A stretch of 64,000 bases of DNA from Typha latifolia (lineage: Eukaryota; Streptophyta; Magnoliopsida; Poales; Typhaceae), in NCBI GenBank assembly GCA_019914945.1, contig CM034104.1:10342046-10406045 (forward strand), in the 5' to 3' direction. Shown here in pieces: positions 1 through 13,693 of this stretch. Position 1 is the first letter of the stretch. Each line of letters begins with the position of its first letter. The translations under genes and the position numbers were made by a program. Under the pieces are notes generated by a model. That model was given only the letters and a program-made list of their open reading frames with translations, did not search any database and was not told the DNA's origin.

Positions 1-2564
1 AAAAGTTAGATGTTATAACTTAGGAGCATATTATGATAAATAATAAATTTATTGAGTTGAACATAATGATGATTGCCTTTTAAAAATGACTCATGAATGA
101 CTACCAACAAATTAAAGCCAAGGATACACTTAGCTAATGAACATGTAATATATGTTATGTTTCTTTTAGAATGACATTAATTATGTGTTTCCATATTAAT
201 AGGTCTTCATAATTCTAATATTGTGCATAATATTACCCCTGCAGAAAAATACTCATAATTAGAATTTGGCTATTATATTTAATCTTACCAGGTCACAAAA
301 ATATGAGTTATCTATATTTTATTGAATTAAGATATTTTGTGTAACTAGACATATTTCAATAACCTATTACTTCATTGCCCTTTTCTTAGTTAAATGTTGT
401 TATTTCTTCTTCTTCTTAGAGAAATATATGAAACGAATTAAAAATCAAATATAAATCATAATTCTATTTTATAACATTTATATTATCTTCTTATGGTTAT
501 TTATATTTTTTTTGCCAGAAAAATAAGCTAACTAAATTTATCAAAATTTATAAAATACAAATATGATCGCAAATAATGTCAAAAATGTTCATCCCATTTT
601 AAAATATCATTTCACTACAAAAATATTATAATAGATTATTAAGTATATTGTGGTTGCATTATTTTATTCAAACTTGAATCTAAATTATAATATATTTTAA
701 TATTTTAAGAAGAGAGCAAATGAGTTATTGGGGTTTGAAATAATAGGCAAGTTATTCCAAAACTTTTATCCCAACTAAAACAATATCCAAAATAAGTCCC
801 TTTGATCCATTTTTTTATTGCGAAACTATATTTCGTGTTTGCATATCTTCATATTTTCTCTCCACTACCTTCATAATGATTCAACTTCACATTCCCATAT
901 AAGAATCTAAAATAGTAATAACTGCCTATAATTTTTAACTACCCATACCCCTCTCATAATTACTTCTTATAAACAACTCAATAATTATAATTGATGATCA
1001 ACTATAAATAGACCATAAAGGCTAACCTTAAACCCCTCCGAGAGAAGAGACCAAAAATCTAATACTCTCATTTTTTTCACAACAAAGGTGAGGTTCTAGG
1101 CTCTCAAATGCCTAGAAACCCAAGACCATTTCATCATAATCTCTTTATTTTTTTCAAAGATTTAAAATTTTTTTAAGTTTCTAATCCTTAACCATGGGTT
1201 TCCATTTGGATGTAATAATGAGTTGCCAATCTCATCATCGGTTTATATGTCTTTGTATAAAAAAAAGAAGACTTGTATCTTGTGGTGATATTGGGAACTG
1301 AGGAGTGTGTGAACTTATTTATATTGTATTCCATTTTAATTTTGATCATAGTTAAATTTGTTAGAATCCTTTTCTTTTTTGAATTACAAATTAGTTGTTA
1401 AACACTTAAGAAGAGCGTGTTAACGAGATATATAATTTAGGTGGTTGAGTTTGTGCATTGTTTTATATTTATTGGGATATGACTTTTAACAAGACATTTT
1501 TTTTGTAAAACCAATATATGTTACCTCAAAATTTTGTAAAGTTAATGACATTCATATCTACACCTTGCATGAGTCTATATAAAAATAGAACCATACCCCC
1601 AAAAAGGCAAGAGTCTTTATAAATAAATAAAAATGCATCAATGTCACCCTATTTAACTAGCCAATCTATAATAATATTAATGGATTGATCCTAGCAGCAA
1701 AATGAGATTTTAGAGAAGTCAGTAAAGAAAGAAAATATCCATGACAATATTAAGAGATTGACCCTTGTCAATCGTTCGAATTGTTTAAAGAGAGATGATA
1801 ACACTAGAGTTTAAGAGATTACGCTTATCATAGTTAATAACCTTGAGAGTGCTAAGAAAGCAGACCAACCGCTTGGAGCGAGACGACAATGCTAGTATTG
1901 ACATACATTATTGGTGTATAATATGATATTTGATAGATGATATCTAACTCTATAAATAATTCCTGAATATCTCATGTTAAAATGTTGTCTTATTAAACTA
2001 ATTCAATTCCGCCAAATTAATCCAAGATGATTCTCTCAAGAAACTATAAAAAGTGCCCTACATTTTATTTTTATTATTATTATTTACACACCACGACATT
2101 TAATTTAAAATGCTTCAAAATACCTTGCTGTTAATTTTGTCAATAATTAGTTACCATATAAATGAGTTAATATAACTATAAAAATAAAATGATCATAATA
2201 CTCTAGAGTATATTTTTAGCTTAAGGTAAAAATAAATTGCGAACTAGATTTTAAATCCAATAAGGGGTATTTTAAATATTTAATTCATAAGTAACAAAAT
2301 ATTCTCTATTATACTAACTACTATTATAGTAATAATAATCTAGAGTATCTTTTAGATATTTAAAGTAAAACACATGGTTGACATATAGTAAGATGTAATC
2401 GATAATAAAATTAGAAATATGTTGTGTTTTTGATAAATTTCTCTCCAAAAAAATTAATTTGAAGCACTGCTATCAACCTGTAAATGTGCCCCTAGCCTGC
2501 AAGACACCTCACCGCGCTCCTTCCTAGTCATTTCCACTCTTCAACCTCAGATCTCACATTTTTC
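1..2564. other. AT-rich intergenic DNA, no gene seen
   Basis: No open reading frame with recognisable homology on either strand. The stretch is AT-rich with many stops in all frames. A short CT-rich patch lies just before the broken ALG7 exon at 2565. I see no start codon, TATA box or other promoter that can be tied to that exon. Confidence 0.6.
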
Positions 2565-2935
2565 TTGTTCCTTAAAGCCATTGACGACTATAGGAAACTC
2601 TCATCAAACCCCTTGAACCCATTCCAAATTTTCGATCGAGTACAATCCCATGTCAAGAAACCCTCACGTGTGAACCCTCCAATAGCTCCATTGAAGCTTG
2701 TGTTTATCTCCACTATCTACATCCTTTTCTTCCTCCTCTTTTTTTTTTCTACTTAATTTCAGTATGATATTGAGCCTGATTTGTGGTAATCTATCACTAT
2801 CAGCTCCGCCATGAGTTTTGCTAGTTTTCTCGTCGCCGTCCAGATGATCCCCGTTGCCACCCAATACGTGCTGCGGTCAAATCTCTTCGATTATGACATC
2901 AATAAGAAAATGACACCTCACGGTACTGTTAAAGT
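2565..2935 (+). pseudogene. ALG7: ALG7 pseudogene, exon 1 remnant
   Basis: This block reads through a hydrophobic segment (PLKLVFISTIYILFFLLFFF), then two TAA stops, then SITISSAMSFASFLVAVQMIPVA and QYVLRSNLFDYDINKK. That order matches the N-terminal transmembrane and first cytosolic-loop region of plant ALG7. The reading frame has no ATG upstream. The exon probably ended at 2935, before a GTGAGT-type donor, splitting the Val codon of the GTVKV stretch. Confidence 0.85.
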
Positions 2936-3934
2936 GTGAGTTGCTTTGTGAGTTTGTTAGCTTAATGCATATTAGAGTATTTTTTTAGTCATACATGCTT
3001 GCATTTAAAATAGCATCCATTTGATAATTTTATTACAATATTGTGTAAAAATTGTTACTTTAGATGTATCAGAATCGTTTCTCTTCTATTGAATAAATTT
3101 AGTAGGTTTGAAAAATAATTTTATTTAAATGTGTAATTCTAAATTAAGAATTTTGTTTGTAGCTACAGTCCTTTTATTTTTGTTTCTCTATAGTAATATA
3201 GGACAACATGCAACTAATTCAAACATTCAAAACTAAATTTTGATAAATTTTGCAATCTTAAAATTTCTTGCGCAGACGCGTCCATGAGACATCTCATGCT
3301 TATTGTTCCTAGTAACTAATATCATGCATCTATTCAATTATCATTGGAACACGAATTTGAATTTAAGGTATCAATTATTCCTTAACATAATTTTTGCTAG
3401 TCAATTGTTAAGTAATACGTAAAATAGCAATGCCTCTTATATCTGTTAAGCTCAAGAAAGTCAATTGTTGGCAAAAGAAACCTGATTTTGTACATTTAAT
3501 GTCATCATCTATTTAAGAAAACTCAACCCATAATGGTATAAAATATTTGATTATCTTTTCAATGCTACAGTAGACAAAGGTCATCTTCTTGTGAGTGGAG
3601 GAGAGGGTGGGCGGGAGATAAATTACTTTTTATTTAAATCTTGATAGTGATCTCAATGTAATTTTCAACTTCTATAGAGGTTAAGAAAATTTTTGGGTGA
3701 TACTATTTCTTTCTAAATTCTTATAAATATTTAGTAGTATGTTTGTAATCTCTAAGAATTTCATGTTTATATGGTCGAGTTTGGTTTGAAAATTACCAAC
3801 CCATATTGTTGAACTTGATCTCTAGTTTTTTATTTATGCTGTATGAAATGTGCAGTAATCATTATAGGACCATGCTAATGAATTAATCCTTGCATTAGAG
3901 TTGATTTTGGCACTAGACATTTGGATTACCTATG

Positions 3935-6900
3935 AAACACGAATATTAATATGGGATACATATACGGTATGATATTGACACGGAGATATGACAAAATCTA
4001 AAAAAATAGGATACGATATATCTAGGATACAATGATTAAAAATTATATAAAAATATTATATTTTAATGACAACCTATATATGTGTATGCGTAAAAAAGTT
4101 TATATTCTAATGACAACCTATATATAATATTGCATCCAATATTTCAATATATGTATTATCTACATAAGTATTTAATATCAAAAGCGGGAGTAGTAAATAT
4201 CAAAAAATAATTAGACAAAGAAAATATCATTTAACAAATAATAACCAAAATAAGAATAGTAGATATCATTGCATCCAATATGAGCAACTCATAGGCTCAT
4301 AGGTTAGTAGTGTAATTAGCAATAATATTAATTATTCATTTCAACTAAGTCATTCTTCTCATTGCCTTCATTAGTGAATATAATGGACTCCAAATCAGAT
4401 TCATCAAACGAGAGGTCAACAATTTCAAGAATACCCGCTCCATTGAATGAATCAAATGAATCTCTTCCAACAACTCACATTTTGGTCTCCCCTTCTATAT
4501 ACTCAATCAATCTTTTAAAGAAAAGACAGAGTATTATGGATAAAAACTAGATCTTCTACTCATTCTGGAATAATTTTATTTCTCTTTATTAAGTGAATAA
4601 ATAAATATGTGCACTAATTCCTCTCATAACAAGATGATGACACGGTTGCCCGAGTAATTTAAGCGCTAAATTCTAAGATTATGTATGAAAGCACTATGAA
4701 TGACCCATCTTCTTTGGATCAAAAAATCTTTATATTTAATAGAGTCATGGTTATCAAAACTCTTTATAGCAGTTGAGAAATCAACATACTCACTATTTAT
4801 AATTCTCCTATCTTTCTCGTTCGGAAAGAACCTTTTCAAATACTTATTTCTCATATGGAAAATTTTTAGGTCTTTGTATGAAAGAGTGCTGTTTAGATTC
4901 TCACTAATCTAAGTATTGATATAATATCTAATAAGAAGAGTATAAATTTTAAGTTAACAATATCATAAACCAAAAGAAACAAATAAGTATATAATAAATT
5001 TTTAAGTATCAACTTTACCTTAGATTAAATGAGTGTGATAAACAATAAAAATAAATATTAATTATATTTCATCTATCAATAAAATATTATGCACAACCGA
5101 GTAGAAAGATTTCTTTTTTGTTTCATATATATATATAATTATTTTAATTCTTTCAATTATATCATCCATTTAATAAATCAAATGGAGTCAAGGTTTACCA
5201 GTGTTAGCAAATTTCAGCATTCAATTTTGTCCCACCATATATTATCAAAAATCTTAGTGAAATTGTATCTTTTCTACATCGTCCTCTCTATAAAAATTAT
5301 ATTTATCACTAATAACCATTATTTGTAGCCCATGTTTAGTAGTTTAAAATTTTTTCAACATCACAATAATTGACGGAAAATGTGTATATGCAATAGCAAG
5401 TAACTTCAAATTTTATAAATTCATTGAAAATGATAAGTCAAATAAAGTGTTGCATGATAAAATTTTATTCAACCCATATCTAAACATAAGAAGGCCAATA
5501 AAGATAATATTACATGTATTGTTTGATTAAGCTAGATAACGTTGTCGTTGAAAATATAAAATTCCATGAACGCTTCTTAGGAGCGAGAATAGAAAGCAGC
5601 TTGGCCAATGATACTACTAGTGGAGAGCGAATAAATGTCATCACCTCATTACCCCCACCTTATATGATTGGAAGGAACGATGAGCGGGACGAGATGATAG
5701 ATAAATATTTATTAGACCTATCATATCATCAATTTTATAAATCTAATTAGAGGTAAGGTTTGTCAATGTGAGCAAATCTCAGCATTCAATTTTCTCCCAC
5801 TATATATTGTGAAAATCTTTCTTTTTCACAAATTGTGTTTTTTCTATATTACTTTCTCTATAAAACTTTCATTTATCTTAATAACCATCATTTGTAGCTC
5901 ATGTTTGATAGTTTAGAATTTTCTCACGGGAAATGTCTATCTATAATAGTAAGTAACTTCAAATTTCATAAATTCATTAAAAATGATAAGTCATATAGAG
6001 TGTCGAATGATAAAATTTTATTCAACTCATATCCTAATATAAGAAGGCAAATATGGGTAATATTACTACTACATCAAAAGTTTCTCCACGTATTGTTTGA
6101 TTAAGCTAGAGAACGTTGTCACTGAAGCCATAAAATTTCATGAGCGCTTTTTAGGAGTAGGAATAGGAAGCATCGCGGCTAATGATACCACTAGTTGATG
6201 GCGAATAAATATCACCACCTCACTATCCTCTCCTTATGTGATTGGAAGGGATGATGAGCAATACGAGATACTAGATAAACATTTATTAGACTTATCATAT
6301 CATTAATTTCATAAATTAAATTGGAGGCAAGGTTTGTTAGTATTAGCAAATCTCGGTATTCAATTTTATCCCACTATATATTGTAAAAAAAATTTATTTC
6401 ACAAATTGTGTCTTTCTTACATCGTTCTCTTTATAAGAATTTTATTTATCACTAATAACCATCATTTATAGCCTAAGTTGATAGTTTAGAATCTTCTCAA
6501 CGTAACAATAATTGATGCAAAATATGTATCTGTAAGTAAGTTCAAATTTAATAAGTTAAATAAAAATAATAAGTCACATAGAGTGTTACATGATAAAATT
6601 TTTATTCAACCCATATCTTGACATAAGAAAGCCAATAGGGGCAATATTACTGTAATATCAAGAGTTACTCCACGTATTGCTTAATTGGAGTCATGTCAGC
6701 TAAAAGACTTATAGAATAGAGAAGCTCATTGATGCACATTGCATTTCCTGTCACAATAAATATTCAATTGCATTCATAAAAAATAAGTTCATTCTCCTTA
6801 GTGTTTTTTGAGGCATATATATTCTTTAATGCAATGTTAAAGGTATGGACAATACATATTGTCCAAAAAATATTTAAATACTAAGCCTCTGTAAGTATCC

Positions 6901-8702
6901 TAGCTGACTTACAAATAGAGACATTATAAGTAATGATTTGTACCATATTTTATGCCCTAAACTCTTTAGTTACTTTGATGAACAAGCTAGATAAAGAAAT
7001 TAATAATAGGTATTTTTTGTGCATCTGTTCAACCATCATACACAATGCTAACATCTTTTTCCATCTATGTGTCCTTGATAAGTTTCAATAACCGTTCGAT
7101 ATTTATTCTTTTTGATTGAAGTGTGGTTCTCAACATATTATATCGAGAACGCAAATAACCTGCTATTTGACAATTAATTGTAAAAGTATAAGACTTAATA
7201 TAATAGGGTTTCTAGCAAGATAAAAGATAATCTAGCAATTTCACTATGTAATTAATTACAAGAAGTCATATTAAATGACTTCTTAAGAGTTATTTCTCCA
7301 AACCTTCTTTTCTTTGATTTATAAGACATATTAGAAGAAGTTGCAAGGGCATACTAGAAGTTTTATTTTAAGCTGACATTAGCAATGGTACTGACTTTGG
7401 CATAGAGTTTTTATTTTTAAGTTAGCCTATTTCATAATCATTTTATCTCCACAATATAATGACTATTTACTTTAGGGCATGGTTTGATTCTACATCCACT
7501 ATTTATCATCACATAAGCATTTACTCCATAATAAGATTATTTATATATTTGTTGACAATAATTGCACTTAAATCTCTATTTCATCATCTTTCTTTTATTT
7601 TTCTAATTTGGTTAAATATTTTCAAGTTGGAGCATTGTCATCTACTGTCACACTATTAGTACTATAATTCATACTCTCAGCAACCATTTATTTATGATAA
7701 AAATAAAATAAAAAAATTTGAAGTTCTAACAATATATTTATCTCATATTAGTATTAAGTTCTAACTACCGCCATACTACTAATACTTAAAAAGATGAAAC
7801 CACATTATTCAAATTAAATATAAGTAGGTGATCTAGGAATCTAATAAAATAATAAGTATAAAAATAATTCTATAAAATGAGTCGGTATTAAAACCCTATA
7901 AGTGAGAAATGATTAATTAAATTGTAATACATAAGTAACTATATCAGAAATTTAGAAATAACCATACTTAATCGTGTAATACTTAAGTGACCATATCAAA
8001 ATTAATTAAACTATAAATAAGGCAATGAAGATAAATCCAAAGAAGAAAATCTACATAATTTCAAAGGAAAAAATTTTAGAGAACAAGGAAGAAAAAATTG
8101 AGAAATGAAACTTAAAATTGAATTTGAGAACGGAAAAGTGGAAGAAATCAAACTAAGAAAAAAAATTTTAAAAAAAAGGGAAAAACTGAAGAGAAATTAA
8201 GGGGAAAAAGAGAGACAATTAGAGGGAAAAAAGGAAATATTATAGTGAAAGAGAGAAAAAAAATGTCGTCGTGTTGTTGTCAACTAGTTTGTCGAGAGAA
8301 AGAGGGAGAATGAAGAGCGACAACATCGTTGTGGTCGAAAGGGGGAGGGGGGCAATGTCGTTGTGGAGAGAGAATGGGAGTAGCGTCATCATTGAGAGAG
8401 AGGGAGAGCTATGACATATAAGATTTTAGAGAGGAGAATGAATGGGTAAGCTTAATGAATTTATAAAATTAAACTTACTCGATTACATAAATAAACCTAA
8501 AATGTATCTAAAATATATCTAAAATGTATCCCCAATGTATTCCCAATGCATCCAGTCGTATCCATCGGTATCCAGAAATAAAAATTATTTATTTTAATTT
8601 AGAATATTCCAAAAATATATCAGATACGTATCTGGCCCGTATCCATATCATACATATCGAATACTGATACATACCCCCATTTTAGGGTATTCGTGCTTCT
8701 AA
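3935..8702 (-). mobile_element. Decayed hAT transposon (fossil 1) with internally repeated transposase
   Basis: The ends form an imperfect inverted repeat: GAAACACGAATA near 3936 and, reversed, GAAGCACGAATACCC ending at about 8702. The subterminal DNA is rich in GATAC-type words. On the minus strand, degenerate hAT transposase pieces appear in order: a YDG-TDAQ stretch (about 7000-7090), IFWTICIVHTFNIALKNI (about 6825-6880), an FIM-HSM-LIIF block followed by a GLQIMVISDK-like block (repeated, see next entry), then a C-terminal dimerisation region (about 4480-4860) with LALKLLGQPC. Every part has many stops. An AG-rich stretch at 8180-8400 would be the CT-rich leader of the minus-strand gene. 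No clear 8-bp target duplication survives. It lies in an intron of the broken ALG7 copy. Confidence 0.75.
5191..6700 (-). repeat. Tandem triplication (unit about 570 bp) inside hAT fossil 1
   Basis: The sequence starting AGGTTTACCAGTG at 5191 recurs at 5756 and 6330. The first two units are complete (565 and 574 bp) and the third is partial, running to about 6700. Read on the minus strand, each unit carries the same transposase segment (FIM..., a Tyr/Phe-rich run, then an IVMLKKF / GLQIMVISDK-like stretch), so an internal piece of the transposase gene has been tandemly amplified. The units differ by many substitutions and small indels, which suggests an old event. Confidence 0.85.
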
Positions 8703-9939
8703 GCTAATTACAAATAAATAGGGTTTGTGATAATTAGCGGTCAGCAAAGAAAATATGATATATTATATTGTACCCTTGTTTTAGCCCTTCATTGATTTCT
8801 CACTTTGTACTTCATAATTTATTTTTTTAGAAATTTTATTAGTTTATTACTATTGTTGCTATTAAATAAAAACTCTAGTAGATAATGTTTTATGTTGTAA
8901 TTTTTATTGTCGTCTTTGGTGGTTTTTTGCAATAAATGGTGAGAGAGGTTGAGATGTTAAAAGCCTAAATGAGTTTATGACAATACTTATATATTTGATA
9001 CATAGAAAAGATCAAATGAATTTTTCTGGGCAATTTGAAAGTTTGATATAAATAAGAAAATTAATTTGAGACTTTGATAGAGTATAACATGTCAAAATAG
9101 GTGATTAATTCTACTTTTTTTTAGGCCTGAGTCGTTAAGTATTGTAATTGGGATTGTCTAATTGGTTATTGCTATATTGTTCAAGCATTTCAACCTTACA
9201 TCAGACTCTAGTGTATATTTTCATTTTCTTACTATTATGATCTATAAGTAATACTTTTTAACTAATTACCATTTGTTGGTTGTTGCTTTATATATTTGAT
9301 GAAAACATGATGATACCAAATGTTATTTGTGTATATTTAGTATGATTATATGCATATCATTGAGAGATATAATAGTTTATTACTAAACAAAGTTCACACA
9401 TAGTATATATTTTATTATATATAATATTTTTAACATATAAAAGTGCTAGAATGTATATTTACTTGCAAATAGCATTTGTGTTATTAGGGGTGGTAATTAG
9501 ATTTAGTTGGATTCATCTTAACACAAGCACTAGCTATTTATTAAATGGATCAAGTTTGCTAAAATAAACATGGCATAATTATTACACGGCTAACATGACA
9601 TGGCTCATCTAATATGTTTAATAAGCAGGTTGTGTTATTATAATATATTTAACATGATAAAACTACTTTCTTCTTATACGAGAACACAATTATTTGCCTA
9701 ACATAACTAATATTATAAAATCGCTTATACAACACAAAAATAATATAATTTAATCTATGCTACTAGCATCAAACATCTTGATCACTTCAAATAACAAAGA
9801 AAATTTGATAATATCATTTGTTTTTATTCTTATTCTCTATTTATGCCAATACAAAATTATTAGTTTTGTAGTTTTAACAACAGAGAAGTGTATTTGACTT
9901 TTTATGTGGCAAAATTTTTTATTTTTATTAATCACGGAT
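8703..9939. other. AT-rich intron DNA of the dead ALG7 copy
   Basis: No coding homology or structured repeat recognised. It separates hAT fossil 1 from the second ALG7 remnant. Confidence 0.5.
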
Positions 9940-10085
9940 TTTTAGTTGTTTTTCTTTTTGTTGATAAGAACATTCTACTTATCATAATGATTGGTTGAAT
10001 ATAATGCAACTTATTAATCTATCTACTCATAATTTCACTCAGCTTTGTGGATGATGTTCATGATGTCTTGTAGAGAGTATATGTA
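9940..10085 (+). pseudogene. ALG7: ALG7 pseudogene, degraded second exon region
   Basis: The clearest part is at about 10042-10080, where FVDDVHDVL, a TAG stop and RV line up with the FVDDVLDVPWRV block of ALG7 (Trp codon changed to TAG). Just before it, GATTGGTTG and GAATATAATGCA match the SNWLVEYNA region with a small deletion. Upstream, a Phe/Val/Leu-rich stretch could be the preceding transmembrane segment. The exon borders cannot be set. Confidence 0.6.
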
Positions 10086-11964
10086 TATTTTTGTCCTTAT
10101 GAATGATAAATTAATAATATTTACTTGAGGAGCCTAGCTTTATCATGTTAGAAATTACTATATATTTCATAGGTATAATTATTTCAACTGATTTTACAAC
10201 TAACTTGTAAAACAGAAAGCTCGTGTTGCCCTCAATTGCAGCACTTCTTCTATTGATGACATATGTTAGGCATATATTCATCATCATACCAAAATCTCTG
10301 ATATCATAAGTAAGAGTAAGTGTTGGACTTAGGCAAGGAGAAAATAATTCAATATCTTTCACATTGTAATGAAGACAAAATTTAACTTAAGATTTTCTTT
10401 TATGTTAGTTTTAATTTAATGTCTTCTTCGATCCATAAATTAAGTATCATTTAGCTGAAACATTATAAGATGTAGTTCTAGCAATATCAACAATACTAAA
10501 TTGCATATTTCTCATTCCACTTAAAATATATTACTGTATCAATTTTGTAAGATACTAATTAAATTAAACTTGAAATAAATAGTAATAAAATTATTTAATT
10601 GAATCATAATAATTCACTTCTTTATTGCAAATAATCTATTTTTTAATTTATGAATGTCGGACTCTAGTTTACTGATTATACTCTTAACTCCCTACCACCA
10701 ATCACTAGCCTAAGTAAATTAGCTTAATTATTATTATATATAAAGTTTGTCAACCTCTCATCTTATCAATTTTAAGATTATTAGCACTATCCTACAATAT
10801 GATATCAAGGTAAGATGCACATGACATCCAATATAAATGCACTTAAAATAAATATCCAATAACCTTATAATTTACCCTATTATTAGTAATTACTTGAACA
10901 ATCTTTTTTTCATCTATATTTTCTATTATTACATAATCCATCAGCCAAAAAATATAATTTTTTTAATAAGCAATAGTATCCATAGACTTCAAACATACTA
11001 TTCCTATGAGTGTATCAAGAAATTAACTATATTTGTTCCATTTTGTGTAGTCTACCTATCACACATCAACATATAACTAAATTTATCTTAATAGTTTTTA
11101 AATATCTTAATATAAGCGTGTAACTCTTCACCTTCAACTTAAGATATTTAGTATATCATTTGATCTAAGAGGCGTTACATCGTTATCTATTAATTATATA
11201 GTCTCAATCATAATGTGATAATAAGGACTATTATCTACATTGAAAAGAATATGATTGTAAAAAAAATTCACAGAAAAACCTATCAATGTGCGTATTTGTA
11301 TTTATTTATCTTTTTAGAAATTGTCTTGATAGTGTTACGTGTGCGCCCACTTTTTGCAAATGTATGTATTTATTAGTTTAACATTTTTATACTCCTATAA
11401 CACTAAAAGTCTTAAACTACTGTCCTCATATTATCTTTCTCCTTGATGTAAACTGATCCAGATCTATCAAAGCTACCATTAGTATCTCATCTCTAATCTT
11501 TTTTAACATATGCATTCTTTCTTTTATTACCTCGTCATTTAGCTTTGGTTATCATCCTCCTCACATTGCCTACTACTATCATCATTCACTTTTATTATTT
11601 TAGGATCATACATCAATTCTTGATAGATCATTAACTCTTTTCGTTTTGCGGTGTATATCTTTTTGTTTTGCCTATTAAAAGTGCTAACATTTATCTTATG
11701 ATATTCAAACTCATTCGAGTCTAAATTGCTATATATTTTTTAATCTTCTTCATACGATTAATATCACCACTAATTTTTCTTCCTCACTAGTTCTGTTTGG
11801 CATGCATTTTATCTTTCCTAATAATGATGCTATATTGCTATCTAATGTCGGTATTTTGTAGTTTCCTTCTAGCAGCAATTTTAATTTTCAGCATAAACAC
11901 ACAAATAGAGGTCAAATTTTTTAAAAAAATGAAACTTAAAATAATTCTAAGTTTTAAATTAATC

Positions 11965-12400
11965 TATCTCTCTCTCTCGCTCCCCACCCCCCGCCCACCC
12001 GGCCCAGTCCCTCTGATCTCTGTCCACTTAATTGCTTCCAATATCTCCTCTCTAATCACTCCCTTAACTCTGCCCCTCTCTCTCCCCGTCAGTCTCCGCA
12101 GAGAAAAGGGGTACGAACCAACGATGGCCGTGACACGAGGGGTGCCGCACGACACCCCTCCTAGCGCTTCGCCGCTCGCCACTCACTGTCGACCAGCCGA
12201 CGCCGCTCTCCGCCGACCTCATCTTTCCGCAACTTGAGTTTTTATTTCACCCAACCCGACCCGCCACTCTTTCTTCCTCCTTAGGCTAGGGCACCCTAGA
12301 TGCGTGCGATTGACGGCTCGAACTCGGGGGTGGCGAACGGCGACGAGGTCGGCAGGGAGTAGCGACGGTTGGTCGACGACGAGCATCCTTGGTACGAACA
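11965..12400. repeat. GC-rich repeat segment with short hairpin, shared with 44.0-44.3 kb
   Basis: A GC-rich island in AT-rich DNA. Positions 12137-12160 form a hairpin (stem GAGGGGTG / CACCCCTC, 8-base loop). The hairpin plus the following CTAG is identical to 44014-44041, and GATGGCCGTG precedes both. A second shared block (12225-12300) matches 44212-44275 in the opposite orientation. The long reading frames here look like by-products of low-complexity GC-rich sequence; no protein family was recognised. Confidence 0.65.
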
Positions 12401-12429
12401 ATAAAAAAAAAACCCACTACTGCTGCTGC

Positions 12430-12454
12430 AGAGAGAGAGAGAGAGAGAGAGAGA
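12430..12454. repeat. (GA)n microsatellite
   Basis: About twelve uninterrupted GA units, followed by more AG-rich sequence to 12560. Confidence 0.95.
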
Positions 12455-13129
12455 AATGGGAAAAACAAAAAAAAAACACTACCATGCAGCTGTTGCAGAA
12501 TAGAGAGATGAAGAGAGAAAGAGGGAGTTAGAGAGTAGGAGAGAGAGAGGGAGAAGAACAATAATATTGGAATACTTCGGACTTTTGGAAACTATATACT
12601 TGCAAGGCCTCCTCTCTCTATTTTTGCGTATGGCAAGATTAAGGATTAAGACTTAATGACAAGCTTTTTGGTTTTTTCACCTCATTTATAGAGATGTTGT
12701 GTGGAATCTGCCTGATTAAGTCACTTATCATAATTTCCTTAGTTTGGTCCCTGGAGCACTCTGAAGATCATTAAAACACTCGAGTATCTTTTGGGAACTT
12801 TTGGAGGTAGGGCATTTGCATTATTTTGGTGTTAAATGCAAATAGGAGAAGCTATTGCAATCTTATGATATGAAATGTAATCAGGGTAACAATGACCGTA
12901 GCACTCATTCAAATGTAGTGCTGTAAAGGATTTTGTACTCTGTTCTGTCATGATGTTAGATATCTTACTCCAGTAAGGACAAAACAAGGTATGTGTTGTT
13001 GTCTTTCTACCAGTACTATGTTCTATACCTCATAACCGCTAATTTTGGTGTGACACTCATACTCCTTGCTTTTCTATGATGCTTGCTAATAGCTTTCCGT
13101 TTCCACTATTTGCATTTTCTGAAAGACAG

Positions 13130-13693
13130 ATTGGATATACAAGGTATACATGGGCATGTTGGCAGTGTTCTTTACAGATTCTATCGACATAAATACATGC
13201 CTGAATGGCCTTGAAGTAAAGCAAACAGTTGTTATTTCAGCTGCAGTGAGAATAAAAGCTCTTACAGTAAAGATTTTCTACATTATTTAGTTTCAGTAAA
13301 TCTAATAACATATTAGTTAGCATGGTCAGAAATGCTGATGTCTCTAATGATGATCTGATACTAACTTCTTTTTTCAGATATTGATACATAACATAATGCA
13401 AATCGGAGCATCTAAGTCCCTGAATACAAGCAAGCTCATGCATTTTCTATATACCTTGTCTTGCCTCTGTTGACTACTTCGTTGGCATTACTTTCATATA
13501 ACTGGTAATGACCTTTATGGTATTTCAAGTTAAACTGAATCCATTTTGTTCCTTAGGAAGGTTTCTTTTGGGAGGTCCATAGTTCAATGCATTGTGCAAA
13601 TGTCAGGTATCCTTCATCAGATTTTGCTGGTGATACCTAAACCTACTTTGCTGGAATGTCTATGGCAGTGGTTGGGATTCTTGGTCATTTCAG
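13130..13693 (+). pseudogene. ALG7: ALG7 pseudogene, three central exons
   Basis: Exon 13130-13245 reads WIYKVYMGMLAVFFTDS then NTCLNGLEVKQTVVISAA and stops at a GTGAGA donor. Exon 13378-13504 begins after TTTTCAG with ILIHNIMQIGAS, loses one base, then continues in another frame as EYKQAHAFSIYLV through SYNW. Exon 13607-13693 begins after TGTCAG and reads YPSS, GDT, a TAA stop, then TYFAGMSMAVVGILGHF before a GTGAAT donor. Phases match across both introns. Several Asn, Ala and Cys positions conserved in the family are changed. Confidence 0.9.

Larger units (their letters stand above)
10100..12570 (-). mobile_element. Decayed hAT transposon (fossil 2), same family as the element at 57.5-61.0 kb
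   Basis: On the minus strand, pieces match the better preserved transposase at 58-60 kb. About 11.45-11.87 kb matches its BED zinc-finger and acidic linker region, including a run ending in GAATTGATGTATGATC. About 10.84-11.05 kb gives LKSMDTIAY, then DEKKIVQVIT and NYKVIG, and LYWMSCASYLDIIL, the hAT catalytic-core region. About 10.38-10.70 kb matches the intron and start of the C-terminal dimerisation exon. Stops and shifts are everywhere. The outer limits are uncertain; the CT-rich tract on the minus strand at 12.43-12.56 kb resembles the family's leader but no clean TIR or target duplication was found. It lies between ALG7 remnants. Confidence 0.7.

Noticed and set aside
11797..12237. A 146-codon plus-strand open frame ending in a Pro/Arg/Ala-rich stretch
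   Set aside because: It runs from AT-rich DNA into a GC-rich, CT-repeat region antisense to hAT fossil 2. No domain, and several overlapping frames are equally open there, which indicates composition rather than coding.
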